Assembly: GCF_002105155.1 (NCBI RefSeq)
Contig: NW_019029017.1
Coordinates: 248,001 to 312,000 of the forward strand
Origin: Lobosporangium transversale
Lineage: Eukaryota; Mortierellomycota; Mortierellomycetes; Mortierellales; Mortierellaceae
Direction of reading: 5' to 3'
DNA length: 64,000 nucleotides
Shown here: one piece after another, positions 23,272-38,332 of the stretch
Layout of the letters: the number at the start of each line of letters is the position of its first letter
Numbering within the stretch: position 1 is the first letter of the stretch
The notes under the pieces: generated by a model
The model's database searches: none
The model's input: only the letters and a program-made list of their open reading frames with translations
What the model was told of the DNA's origin: nothing
Made by a program: the position numbers and the translations under genes

Positions 23272-23658
23272 ATGGCCGACACTCACACATCAGTTGCTTC
23301 GACTATCCCACCAGGAGGGACTATCGACGCCGACACAGTTGCTCTGACTTTACTTCTTGTCTCCGGGTCACGCTCAACGTTCATGTTCAGAGGTGGAGAT
23401 ACTATTGAGACGGTCAAGAATAAGGTCTATGAGAACTGGCCCAAGGAGTGGCAGGAAGAGAAACCAGCATCACCTCAAAGCTTAAAGATCCTGTATCTGG
23501 GCAAATTCCTTGCGGATAACTCCACACTTGAATCAAACAAGATCCAACCTGGTGCCACAACGATAGTCCACCTCACCATCAAGGCACTAGAACAGGAGTT
23601 GCATGGACATTCCAAATTGGATCCAGATGCAAAATGCAAATTCTGTCTCATTCTTTAA
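23272..23658 (+). CDS. UBL3: Membrane-anchored ubiquitin-fold protein (UBL3/MUB) with prenylation box
   Basis: An intron-free frame of 128 residues. The core VALTLLLVSGSRSTFMFRGG, TIETVKNKVYENWPKEWQEE and LKILYLGKFLADNSTLE is the UBL3/MUB version of the ubiquitin fold, including the WPxEW-like motif that distinguishes the family from ubiquitin. There is no C-terminal Gly-Gly. Instead the protein ends CKFCLIL: CLIL is a CaaX box whose final Leu favours geranylgeranylation, and the upstream Cys could be palmitoylated. UBL3/MUB proteins sit on the plasma membrane; in plants they recruit particular E2 enzymes, and in animals UBL3 sorts proteins into small vesicles. The extended leader before the fold (HTSVASTIPPGGTIDADTV) looks flexible. 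The assignment is firm from the fold plus the CaaX end. Confidence 0.9.
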   Translation: MADTHTSVASTIPPGGTIDADTVALTLLLVSGSRSTFMFRGGDTIETVKNKVYENWPKEWQEEKPASPQSLKILYLGKFLADNSTLESNKIQPGATTIVHLTIKALEQELHGHSKLDPDAKCKFCLIL

Positions 23659-23715
23659 AAAAAAAAATCTTTTTACTATTCTCTATTTGTATATTCAATT
23701 GGATACGCTTTTTGC

Positions 23716-23737
23716 CACACACACACACACACACACA
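23716..23737. repeat. (CA)n microsatellite in the UBL3 3' region
   Basis: About eleven CA units follow the UBL3 stop codon, within the probable 3' untranslated region. Confidence 0.9.
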
Positions 23738-23899
23738 TACTGCTTACGTCTACAGTTCTTGTATTGCCCACCTTTTGTCCTTTTGTCCTTTTGTCCTGAG
23801 TGACTACAGCACCATGGTATCTCATAATGCATTCGATTGACTGGGCTACCGCCCCTTTTTTCCCATCTACCTCTCTCACACCACAAACATTCTCTCTTT

Positions 23900-23905
23900 A
23901 ATAAA
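23900..23905 (+). terminator. Probable polyadenylation signal of UBL3
   Basis: AATAAA stands about 240 bases after the UBL3 stop codon, a usual distance for a fungal 3' end. Confidence 0.4.
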
Positions 23906-24872
23906 ACATCAATTATGGACTTAAGGGGCCCTCTGCCAAAACCTTTGTATAATATTTATTTGCCTAATATCATCCTCAACGGACCAAAAAGCTACTATCA
24001 TTCATCGTCTTTGTCTTCGTCTTGTCCCGACCTGATGGCTTTTTTTTTTTCTTTTTCTTTTTTTTTTTTTGCTGGTAACATTCTGATACGACCTTAGGAC
24101 CTTAAGGCTGAAGGAAGATTAAGAAAAGATGAGGGAAGCCCAATGTTAGGATGCTAAATATACTACATTTACTATAACTGTGAAAAGAAAAGAAAGAAAA
24201 AGTTGCTTATTACACTGTGTAACACGCACACACAACAACAACAAAAAAAAAAAAAAGTTTACTATTCCTTGGAAATGAATGTTCGCAGGAAGACGAACGC
24301 TGAACTGTTTATTTGGATGTATTGGACATGTGAAAAAAAAAAAAAAAAAAAAAAACTTTTGAGGATATATTTGTATACTCCATCTTTGGTTATACTTACT
24401 TCCCATTACTTTCCAGACAAAGGAAACACAGCGTTTCTGTTCTTGATTTTTTTTTTTTTTTTTTTTTTTTATGTAATAAACCTTTGGACGTTACCATGTC
24501 TAGTTGTCCCGATATTGATGACAAATGTCACACTCAGTGAGCACAAAAAGTAAAAAGTAAAAAGTAAAAAAGGTCATATCCGAGACACGAAAAGGGTTTA
24601 TCACCACCACCTTCTGGATTAGAAATACTTCAAGCTTATTATTATTTTAGGTATATGGCTATGTACAGGGCGAAAAATGGGGAGAATTACAGGCAGGTCC
24701 CCACCCCCCACCAATCCCCAAAAGGGAAGGTAAGGAGAGAACTAACTTTCTATCTCTTTCTACACTATGTGGAAAAAAAAAAAAAAAAAAAAAAAGGTGC
24801 GCATGTGGAATAACTTCAGAATTACAAATAAATCCGTATGTGAGAATATGAATCGGGTGTTTGAAACAATAG
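23906..24872. other. Spacer between convergent UBL3 and an unknown gene
   Basis: About 1 kb of AT-rich sequence with T and A runs near 24332-24355, 24449-24470 and 24772-24796. No coding sequence is supported. Confidence 0.5.
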
Positions 24873-26187
24873 CTAATAGTGCTTCGTAAGGGTCCTTAAA
24901 GCCGAATGAAGTAATCTCAACGCGGAACCGCGCTCGGATCGGATACCTTTCCTTGAAGCAAGCACGGCGGTCTTATCAATCTGCGTTACTGTCCCTGATG
25001 AAATCATCATTGGAGTTTCTTTGATTGTGGCCATAGTCTTGGGAAATGCCACCAGTGCTAATGCAGATGAACCCCTATCATCTACAGATGACGCAACAGA
25101 GGCTGTCGACATTGACACGACAGAAATGGTCATGAATGAAGGAGAATAACATGTCTCGGACCCAGTACTGTATTCGCGCCATGGGGATTCGCCAACGCTA
25201 ATTCGTCGTGGGTAGCGAGGCCGCAGTTTTTCTTCTTCTTGTTGTTGTTGTTGTTCAGCTTTTTGGACCGAATCAGGATGCTGTGCTTGTGCCGCGGCTG
25301 CGGCTTGTACACGATGAATTTGCTCAAGTAGCTTTATCCGCTGCTGATATTCAAAGACTTCATCCCAAAGCTCGTCAATGCTCTTTCCTGGACCTGGTAT
25401 ATAAAATAAAAAAAGCGCACACGTGGGATATTTAGTTTAATTGCTTCTGAGACATGACTTAAAAATTTGCTGATGGAAATGCTAAATTTGGACCTCTTCC
25501 CCCGGATGTAATGACTCTTCAGGTTGTACAAGCTGAATGAGTCTACCGAAAAGTTTAAAAAAAAAAAAAAAAAAAAAAAAGAAAGCTTACCATGATCTAC
25601 AATCTCCCATGCGTCGCCACGAGGAGAGGAAACACTTGTTCCGTAAGACGACAACATAAGATCGTCACTAAGAGATCCCTCACCACTGTAGTTTTTGGGA
25701 TGCAACCAATTGAAACGCTTAAGTCTGGCATCACTTACGCCAGAATCATGGAATGACTGTAGATATTCTGGGAGATAAGTCGCATCATCTCCATCAGCGT
25801 CTATTATTGTAGATATATGCGTGGGAGGGTTTGTGTGCAGAGAGACAAGATGCATGAGAAAGGCGGGAAAGCCGTGGCGGTGTCCAAAGGATGTATGGCA
25901 ATATTAGTACAAGTTCATGGAAAAAGATGCACGGCCGTTGGGATGAATTTTTATGATAAAAATAAAAAAAAAAAAAAAAAAAAAAAAAAGCTGATCTGTG
26001 GATAGTATAATGAGCGAAATGTTCCATGGTGCTGATCGGAAAAGTTGTCTTTTTTACCTTGGTCGTGTAGAATACCATCAGTGACTTCTGGCTCACGATG
26101 GAAAGAGGTAGCGATCGGAATACTAATGGGTTTAACGAGATCAAAATAAGAACCCATAGTATTGGTGGGCAGGATGGGATATGCCAT
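24873..26187 (-). CDS. Hypothetical protein, three exons, with coiled-coil segment
   Basis: Not recognised. Three exons (26058-26187, 25591-25800, 24873-25393) join in phase 1 at both introns into about 286 residues. The start MAYPILPTNTMGSYFDLVKP and the segment LPEYLQSFHDSGVSDARLKR look like ordinary folded or motif-bearing protein rather than random translation. A predicted helix (SIDELWDEVFEYQQRIKLLE) leads into Ala/Gln- and Gln/Glu-rich sequence (QAAAAAQAQ, EQQQQQEEEKLRPRYPRR). The C-terminal third is Ser/Thr/Val-rich with no clear domain. There is no signal peptide or membrane span. Both introns contain long A runs on the plus strand (25557-25580 and 25967-25989). Support for the gene model comes from frame continuity across two introns with good GT-AG sites, not from homology. 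Confidence 0.55.
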
Positions 26188-29100
26188 TGATCAAAATGAA
26201 AGATGTGGTGAAATGAATGGAATAGGAGTGGTTGAAGTGTGGGCGATGGTATTCAATTTATATAATATTTTGCTGTAAAGACACGCGCTAGTTGCTCCAG
26301 GGCAGAGGTGGCCACGGAAAGAAGACAATGACTAAAAAGGAGAAAGCGAGAGAGAGCACACACGAAATGGAGATTTGATAGCGGATCGTAAGACAATGAC
26401 AAATAAACACTAATCAGGCTCTATAGTCAAGTTGAACAAGAAAAGGGAGAAAAAAAAAAATTGAGTTTGTTGGATGAGACCCTTTGATCCTTTTTATAGT
26501 ATTTGAGGACGAGCAGTTCAGAATAGATAAGAAGTTGATGGGAGGCTCATTCTCTCATCTGGGAAGGAACATTAAGAGTTTATGGAAGCGGCACAAATTT
26601 ATTGCTCAAAGGATGCAATCGGGCCTGTGGGACGAAACAATCAACCATCACAATATGCAAATTGTCAGTGCACTTTGAGTTGACGTTATTCATGGCCATG
26701 CCTTGTGTTGCCATCATCAACAAATAATAAGTAATATGGCCAACCCATGGTTGTATGAATGGTGACTAAATCGCGCGAAATGCACATTTACCGTAAATCT
26801 AACATGCACCATGATCTATTTACAATGCACTGTCAAAGCTTTTTTACTTTTCCATTCGCTTCCCGTGTTGTATCATTGTGTTTTCCCGTCGTAAATGGTG
26901 GCGAAATAGATATGGGCCTACAAACTATGATGTGACAAGGGGGAGTTGCATATTCGGCTTAAAATGTTGAGATTCCGTAACCTGCAGCTCAACCATGCAT
27001 CCTTCTATTATCTAGGAATCTTTGAAATATGAAGAGATGGAAGTTCATCTAAAGCACTGTTACTGCGCTGAACTGCATAGGGAAACGATCGCTATTCATA
27101 ATTGGTAGAAAAGTTGTATGATTGACAGACTAGACAACGACAACATGTACACCTACGAAACCATTTAGTTTTTCCTTTTTCTCCCAGAGCATCAGAGTCA
27201 GGTACTGCAACTACAATGTGCAATCCCTCACATCAGGGGGATCCATAACAATTACGGCTAGTCTGTTAACTTGCGCGCATTTTCTTTGTTCTTTGTGATG
27301 ACATTGGAAAAATCCGTTCCAGCTGACAAAAAGCATGACCATAGCAACAGGTTTCGAGTGCCCTTTTTTTTTTTTTTTTTTTAAGCTAAGCCGTTGACCT
27401 GCACATCTTACTCAGCAATGCGAAATTGTGTTCAGAGACAAAGTGCTATCGTCATCATAAAGTTTAAAAAGAGGGCTCATGAGCATGCATAAAAAACAAA
27501 ATATTGGCACCATACCTTGTGGAGACATGTCCTGTGAAAACAATACGATATTATATACCATTTGTTATCGTACACTGCATGCGAGAAACCGGATGCAAAA
27601 AAAAAAAAGCGTTTTTCGATCCGATTGAGACACACGACGCTAGCGTCACGGGAATTTCCTGGGAACAACTTGTTAGCTCCTCGAATTCGTCCAACGTGAC
27701 GAGCATTTGGGTCACTCAGAGCATCATTAGGTCCAGGGATCTGAGCTGGGTTCCTTTTTTGGATCGACTCATGTCAATAACAGGCAATTGATGAGTCTGT
27801 CAAAAAAAAAAAAAAAAAAAAAATTAGCTCAAATCAATATAATAAACTTTGGCCGATAGCAAAAGTTGATTTGCACATCAACAGTCATCCATCATAGCCA
27901 TCTTCAAGTCCTATGAAAGTCTTATCATACAATACTCGCATGATTCCGATAAACAATCAAGTATCAAGGGAAATAGCTCAGAGGGAGGCAGTAGGCCAGT
28001 TCACTCCATAATGAGCTTTTTTTGTGCACCATTGCTTCGCCCTTGGGCTGATTTTATTGACCCGAGAGGAAGTTTTCTAACGAGCGCCAACAATAAAGCT
28101 AAAAACTTTTGAAACAATAGCAAAGGAACATTAGACACTTGTTATGAGCCTATCATCATTCCTACAGAAGACATAAAGTTACTCGCAGAACCATATACGA
28201 CATAAAAAAAAAAAAAATAAAAAATAAAAAAGATGAACCTACTGTTCAACCACCATTGGTAGGACTGTTGTCACCAAAACAATACTGTTTCCTTTACAAA
28301 GAGTGCGTCTTTTAGTAAAGATTTCTCACAAGAGAACCAGGTTTTGGTGAGCAATGACATACATGGAAGCGGGCTGTTCGCAGAATTGGAAAGCCGAATG
28401 TGCGGCTTATCAGGACATTTAGAATTGCAGAGACTTCGCACCATGAAGGTCTAGCCAAAACTCGGTAGGGCGAAAAAAAAAAGAAAAAAAAAAATCGCTA
28501 ATAGATTGGACATAATAAACCTAGCGGAATCTGTTTATGACTTCAATATGTATCAAGTGTTGTTTCCTTAGCTGCAACCCTACAAAGCCATGGTTACAGA
28601 AAATAGACTTGAACGCTGCGGATCACTACAATGGAAATTATGTCATTGCTATATTTATCGGCACAATCAAGGGATTTCTACACAAAAGCATGGTTGGAAT
28701 GAGAACAGTATTTTTTTGCTTGAAATAGCTAATAAAGTCCGAAACTTGAGAGATCAAGGGGCTGCACAACTTATTGAGAGAGGACATGAAGAGGGAAATT
28801 AAAAAACAAAAAAAAAAAAAAAAAAAAAAAAGTGTTGCAGGTTGTATGGAAAAGAAGAAGGTTCGTTTTTAATCACCATGAGTATGGGCGTATATGGATC
28901 AAATAAAGTTTTTTTAAGATGCAGAGGATGACGGGCACTTGGCGTTGAACAACGGAGCAATCGCGCTAAAGTCTTTACTCCAATCATCCACTACAGGACA
29001 GGATCGCAGAAGTGCTCCTTGTGGTCAATGGAGAGAGCCTTCATTCATCAGTTCATGTTCAAGTATATGTATGTATATAAATATATACATCGTTGAGACT

Positions 29101-30818
29101 TTAGTCATACCCGAGAAGTATGAAGGAGCCTGTGAAGTATAAATATCAGGATTATGCGTAGGTGACAAGGTTGGTATTGGAAACGGACACGCTGATGCAC
29201 AATTGTCCATAGTCCATGTGGCAATGCATTCCATCATTTCTTGCTCTGCTTTTCCCCTAAACCCGATAATCTGTATGCCGTTGCTGCGTTTACCAAACTA
29301 TAATTTTAATATTGTCCTGTCAGGAAAAACCGGTTGATGTCATTGTGCCCTTTTCATGAAGCTCTTCTCAAAAGCTCAGATACGTTAATCTTTCTAAAGT
29401 ACAGTTGGCCCCTGCTGTTCAAACAAAGGTTGAATATGTTATTCATATTTTAAATAGTTATAGTCCAAACAAATGAATGAAAAAGAAAGGTGCTGGACAT
29501 ACCAGAGAGCCCAGAAAAGTCGTAGTGCAGATGTAATGTGTTCAAAACAAATTGCCCCAATGAGATATGTTTATTCAACTTAGCTTAATCGAATTATCCG
29601 AAAAGTTATCCAGATAGGATATCCGTTTCTTCCTCCTCACTATAAATGTAGTTTACTGACAGTCTTTTCGAGTGATGGATTTAAATGACTCCATTAGCCT
29701 GGTACGCGTGGTCTCGTTGGGTTCAAGGCGGCTTCTTTCGAAAGAGGGCTTGATCTCGGACCAGTATTCTTCTAAAGGATTCAAAAAGGGTAACAGTGAC
29801 CTGTATGCATCCTCAATAAGCCCCCTAACCTACAGCAACGTAGACTTTGCGTTATCCTTTAGAAAGTGGATAGCTTGCGTATTCATTTCAATCCTATGAC
29901 TCTAAGGACCTCTCAACGATAAATATGCCGACTTGCAATGCTCTGCGCACAATGTGGGTACCACGCTGCGCTTTTTGGTTGGGAACGCTTTCTCCAATTG
30001 TGTATTAGTTTAAGCAATCTTCCGGAACCCTATTGAAACCAAGCTATCTAAAACAGTAGCTACTCCTCCAAGGCGTCAGAGAATTTATATGTTATAAAAT
30101 CTATAGTCGTAATTGATTGGAGTTGCACGCTTCCTCTTCCAATGGAAGCCTTCCAGAATAGACCCATTTCATATTCTTCAACGGAAGAATTGAGGCTCAC
30201 CCATCTTTTTCTCTTTCTCTTTGAAACTCGTCGTCGTCAAAGCCGGTATGGGTATATGAAGACCCATTTTGGGCCAGAGTATTGTCCTCAATTGCAACGA
30301 CGTCATTGGCGTTGCCAAGCAGGCCCAGGAGCGAGCATCAGTGCCTGGCTCATGCCCAGAATAACTCTGGGGGATTCAAGGGTTAAATGGGGTTTTTAGC
30401 ATCAGAGCCGTTACTCCCTCCTACAATCATTCGATGGCAGCGAGTAGGGACTTGGTTCTTATAGCACGACTCGATTCACCATAGCTGGGGTTTCTGCGGT
30501 CATCACACCCTTAGCTCAGATGTAGAGCATCATGACGTTCCTTGTCCTGCTATGCAGATCAACAGACGAAATCTGCATTGTAGTTGTTTCTAACGGCGGG
30601 AATATCTTAAAAGAAAGAGTATCAAGAATACAAACACCAGAGCCATTATCTCATTGTCCCAGTGAAGGCGATGGTCCGCAATCCAAGGTCTTTGTCGAAT
30701 TGCTCATCAGGATCGACCAAGTTGATGATGTGAGAAATGTGCATGGTGTTTGAGTTGTATGTCGATGAGAGGCTTATTTGTAATAAGTTTGCCAGTGGAT
30801 ACCGTCGCTTTTAGACTC

Positions 30819-30843
30819 ATATCCATATCCATATCCATATCCA
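30819..30843. repeat. Hexanucleotide (CATATC)n microsatellite
   Basis: Four near-perfect CATATC units in an otherwise non-repetitive part of the gene-poor region. Confidence 0.85.
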
Positions 30844-32615
30844 TTCGATCCATAACGGCACGTTCAATAATAACACGTAGTTATACAGGTATAAAAAACG
30901 TGCGGTAAAAACGCGTCGCCGATGTCAGAATGTGAAATGATGACAAGGCTCGGATAAATTTCAATAGATTTATATACATTTATGATATTTGGCTAACGAT
31001 TTTAACTTACTTTCAACCATTTTTTTGGAACATAAAGTTTATTTAAAGTTGGATAATACACTAAAAGTATAAATGCTACTTTTGCTCTTTTGTCTGTGGA
31101 AGACAAGTTCATTCAATTACAATAACTCTGTCTGTCTCTCTTTTTTTTTTTGTGCTACAGTGCTACCCCGCATTCTCGTTTGTCAATTGAGTGCTGCAGT
31201 TTTACACAATGCATCTCGGAAGAGTGAGCTCTAGACTGAGGCCTGGACTCGGTCGATATTCTTTTTTTCTTTTTTCTTTTTCTTTTTTTTTTTTTTTTTT
31301 TTTTTTTTCTCCGAGTTAAATGATGCTGAATGTATATATATATTTAATATATGTAATATAATATAAATTTCTATACAAACTGAACACACCTAACACTTGC
31401 CCATCATTCATTTCTTTTATTACAAGTGAAACATGTCTGTCCAACATGCCACATGCCACATGCCACCCGCACAAAATAGATATCATCCGTGGTATCAGCG
31501 CCTTTTTTTTAAACAAAAGTGCTAGCTTGTTTTTTTTTTTTTTTTTTTTTTTTTTGAACCACATCAATCGCCTTGATTGCTTGCTATTGTTCCCAGGGCT
31601 GATCGCAGGTGTGCATGTTGGTAACTTTACGAGCAGGGAAACACAAATAAACTCAATGTTGTCATGTGTGTTTATGTGAATGTGTATGGAGGAATAAAAA
31701 GCATTGTGAAAATCCTTGTCGAATGTTCATGCTCAACTTTTTTGTTCATTCAAAATAGCTCTTGCAGTGAGATGCAGGAACAGAGATGGACATCTCCCTT
31801 CACAGCCGATGAGCACTTCAGTGCTGCATATCGACCTCTGTCCTCAGGAAATGGCGTAGATTAGGTCAATGATTCCAAGGATTCTATCCCCCCCCCCTTC
31901 CTTACCATTGCACAGGAGCTCATATGCTTGATGAGCAAGTAGATAAAATAGACATGTGCGTTTTCGAAAGGAATTTCTTCCCCTGTCCAGGGGATGGACA
32001 GAAGGCAAAAAGGGAGGCGCGGTCTGTTCAATAACATACACAAATACAGGAGACGGTCTTGTTAGAAACAACTGCTGTGCCAAGGAAATTTCCGTCTACC
32101 ATTGTATTTACTAAGAGACAATGATCTCGATTGATCATTTGATTATCTTGACGGTTGTCTTTCGGTGGTCTGCGCTTGTTGTGTTGTTGACATGGGTGGT
32201 TCGTGTGGAGGTTGTTTGACATTTGACAATTTAATTTCATTTCTTTTTTTTTTTTTTTTTTTTTTTTTAGTTAATGCGCTTTACTTGCAAGTGAGGCTCT
32301 TTGTTGTTTATGATCGTCCTTAAACTCTTTCTCTTCAAAAATATTCATTTATTTTTGTACGATTGGCTGGTATTCCTCTTTTATTATCTTTTGGTGCAGC
32401 ATGCTTGTGGAGATTATTATCATTCTTACGACGGACATACAAACGATTTCAAATACCGATGATGCACGGGGCACAACGCCTCTCAATGAACATCTGCCAA
32501 ATCCTTGGCTGACCAAACCTCGCAGAGGAAGATTTAAACCAAAAAGGGTACAAGAAGGCACAGACTGACATGCGGCGGGGAATGATGAGTAGAAATGAAG
32601 GAGCCTTTTTTACAC

Positions 32616-32657
<42 letters not shown>

Positions 32658-33209
32658 CGTTAGCCATTTCCTTTATCCATTGGCTTTTTTTTTTTCTTTT
32701 TTCTTTTTCTTGCATTATAAATCATCGTTGATATATAACATGGATTGTTATTGTTTTGCTCCTATCAAGCTTTTGGCTCTCGTTTTTCCATCCGCCCTGT
32801 TCTCCACGGCTCACTCAACAGGCAAGGTCACACGGTCCGCGAGACGTCTGTGTTGAACGCCGTCAGCAAACGAAAACTTTACACTGCATGGATGCACCCA
32901 GGATTTTTTTTTTTTTTTTATTTGCTCCCATATCCTTTCATGTCTCCACACGCCTAACATGGAGTACAAAGGAGATTGAAGAGAAATACGTAATAATTTT
33001 TTTTTATGATTCGGCACGGAATATAATTTTAATTTTTTTTTTTTTTTTTATTTATTTATTTCGCGTAATGTTCATTTTACACTCTTCGTTGGTTATTTCA
33101 CAGCTCTCGGCTGTCTTTATCTCTCTGACAAGCAAGGGAACAGGTGCTCAGATAGGGTGGTCTTTGCATTTTCTTTTGATGTATTTTCTAAACTGAGGAA
33201 AAGTCTCGC

Positions 33210-33243
<34 letters not shown>

Positions 33244-34157
33244 TTTTTCCTTAAATTACCCTATTTTTTTTTTTTCTCCTCTTTCTTCTTATTTTTTTCT
33301 CAAGTGCCGCCATCTGGAAACACTTCAGGATCGATTTGAGCCTGGTGCTCTCATTTAACCCATGTGCATCCTGAAATCTCCTTTGTGACCATTTCTAGGC
33401 CAGACAAGGCCTTTTTTGGGCGATGATTTTAGGTTTTCCTCGTCTCATTTCAATATAATGGAGTAAAGCAAAGATGCTATTGAGTCGATGGATGCGATTC
33501 ATTTCTGTCTGTAAAAAGTATCGACTTTATTTCTGCCATCGCATGCCCGCACTTGTTTATTTAAATTTTATTATATAAAATATATAATATATATTATATA
33601 CAGTTATTGAGCTGAGAATCACTCAAACAAATCGCAGCTTAACCTTAGTTCACATCTAGTCTCTTTCTTTCTCGGGCCCTTAGTCAGCTCAGATGGTTTG
33701 TCTGTCCGTGAAAGAGTTTGTAAGATTTAGTTTTTTGTCAATGACGAGCTAATTCATACTGAGTATATTCTATGCATTCTATATAAATGTCTATGGGATT
33801 GAACACTTGCGCAATGAAAGCAAACAAAAACTTGACCGAGTAAGAAAGAATTTTTTTTTTTTTTTTTTTTCTTTTTTCTAGAGGTTTAATAGTTTAGTCA
33901 ATTCGAATCTATCCTTTAACCGTTTTAATATAATATATAGATTAATATTAAGAAGAATGTTATTATAAATATATGGATGATGGATGTATTGTCTATTCAC
34001 TCCCGACCGACACACTTGTGTGAATCTATTGTGATTCTAATAAAAGGATCGTGTTATCTTTGTGTGTCCTTCACTTGGATGAACATCACGGATAGTTGAT
34101 ACTTGACTCGAATCCTTACGCCCTTCATTGTCTTCCATCTTTGCCTTCGTAGTATAA

Positions 34158-34243
34158 TTTTTTTTTTTTTTTTTTTTTTTTTTTTGGACTGCAACGCTGT
34201 GAGTGGTCCTGAATAACCAAAAAAAAAAAAAAAAAAAAAAAAA
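34158..34243. repeat. Poly-T / poly-A inverted pair forming a long hairpin
   Basis: A run of 28 T is followed after 33 bases by a run of 25 A. The spacer itself begins GGAC and later contains GTCC, so the fold could extend inward. In single-stranded DNA or RNA the arms would pair over about 25 A-T/U pairs. Confidence 0.8.
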
Positions 34244-34479
34244 GAATGAGTATATATTATATATATATAGTATATAAAGTAGATAAAATATAAAATAGAT
34301 AAAATATAAAATCTTTTAGCTCTAATCACGCGCCAACTTTGTGTTGTGTATGAATGTCCTCATTCTCATTCGTCACTTCATTGACGCTTTCTTTTTATTG
34401 CAAACAGGTTCTGACATTATCCTATTGAGTCCAATTCAATCGATTCAATCCTCACGGACACGCCATTGGGTGGAGCGTT

Positions 34480-35854
34480 CGTCCTTTATTCATCATCACT
34501 CACTGGGTCCCCCTTCCCTCTCTTCCCTCCTTCCATTCAATCTTTGTAAACAGTTTTTATTTTTTATTTTTCCCTCTCTTTTTTTTTATTTTTTTTTTTA
34601 TTTTTTTTTATTTTTTTTATATATTTCTTCTCTTTTCTGTCTTTTTCCTCTCTTTCTCCCTTTCTCTCTTTTCTTTCTTTCTTCTTTCTTTCTTTCTTTC
34701 TGTCAATCTCCTTTTCCCTTTGTCCCCTCTCAATCCTTCCATACCCAATTAATTCTTTCTTATTCATCAGCACCGCCATATCAGTGTATGTATGTGAACC
34801 ATCTTTTCTTAGACCCCCCTGATTCTCTTTCTCTTTCTCTTTCTCTTCCCTTTAAACTTCCCTTCCTTTCTTATCCCTATTCTCTGTCTTTGTCCTGCCT
34901 GGGTACCAGATTTTATTTTTTCTCTGTTGATCACCCACTCTTTTTTGTCTGCTCTTCCTTACTCCACCGCACTCATCTTGTTCATTTCAAAAGTCTTTTT
35001 CGCAATAACTAGAATTGAGTATGTAGATAATGAAGTTGAAAAAAAAAAAAAAAAAAAAAAAAATGAGAACCTGCATTGCTTTTTGTATCTGGGGTTTCCA
35101 TTAAAAGACTTTCTCACAACTAAACACGCATACAACAATTAAAACGTTGTTTAATAAGATCCACAATGTCAACAACAAAAACAACAACAACAGTAATGTC
35201 AACAGGAGCAACAATAACATCACTAATACAACAACACGACAACAATGATCCTCCACAATTCATACACAGCACAGAACACGCATGCCATGCATATCTCCTG
35301 CTCATAAAAAGACTTTTTTTTTTTTTTTTTTTTTTTTTCCTTCCTTCCTCGTTCCATTCCTTGTCAGCTCTCTGTTTCCCCTCGTTGCCACGCCAAAAGG
35401 AAAATTTAACGATTCTCAACCTTATCTTTTTCTCACTGCTTCTCCTTCCCTTCCCTTTTCTCTTTTCTCTTCCCTCTTTGCGTTGGTTTCCCCCTCCCCT
35501 TTCCTTTGCTCCCCTATTTTTCCATTTCTGCGTTCTACCTCTTGATTTCCATCTGTTTTTTTTGTTTTTTTGTTTTTTGTATTCGTTGGTAAATACCCCT
35601 GACTAACAAGCCTTTTTTTTTTTTTTTTTATTTTTTTTTTTTATTTTGACATGTATCATTATTCTTTTTTCTCTTTTCTTCCTCTTTCCTAACTCTGTTC
35701 AGTCATCACTCTACTTTTCTATATCTTTCCTCTCTTACTCTGTCGGTACCTGCAGCTCTTGCCACATCAAAAAAAAAAAAAATAATATCAACGCGTTGCA
35801 ACAGACAGTTTTTCACTGGATTTGTCACGACGCAGGATATAGACCTTCATATTT
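34480..35854 (+). promoter_or_regulatory. Pyrimidine-rich promoter and leader of the forkhead gene
   Basis: About 1.3 kb of C/T-rich plus-strand sequence with repeated TTTC and CTTT blocks, interrupted by an ACA/AAC-rich piece at 35167-35260 that could be a Thr-rich upstream open frame starting at ATG 35167. An A run sits near 35039-35063 and a T run near 35312-35338. The block ends at the forkhead ATG. Transcription start and any intron in the leader are not visible. Confidence 0.45.

Positions 35855-38332
<2,478 letters not shown>

Larger units (their letters stand above)
26188..35854. other. Gene-poor, low-complexity region of about 9.6 kb
   Basis: I find no gene I can support on either strand. 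Open frames longer than 60 codons are mostly translations of A or T runs (poly-Lys, poly-Phe) or unique AT-rich sequence with no domain. The stretch contains more than ten A/T runs of 18 bases or longer (for example 32618-32654, 33209-33240), an ATATCC-type hexamer repeat near 30819, a long A/T hairpin at 34158-34243, and pyrimidine-rich sequence from about 34480. The left part should include the promoter of the unknown minus-strand gene and the right part the forkhead gene's promoter and leader. Non-coding RNA genes or worn transposons in it cannot be excluded by eye. Confidence 0.6.

Noticed and set aside
27970-28015. TAGCTCAGAGGG, resembling a tRNA D arm
   Set aside because: No acceptor stem, anticodon arm or T arm with GTTCRA follows at the right distance.
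34341-35012. 223-codon open frame on the plus strand
   Set aside because: It is a Phe/Leu/Ser translation of pyrimidine-rich leader sequence without any domain, and codon composition follows the CT bias.
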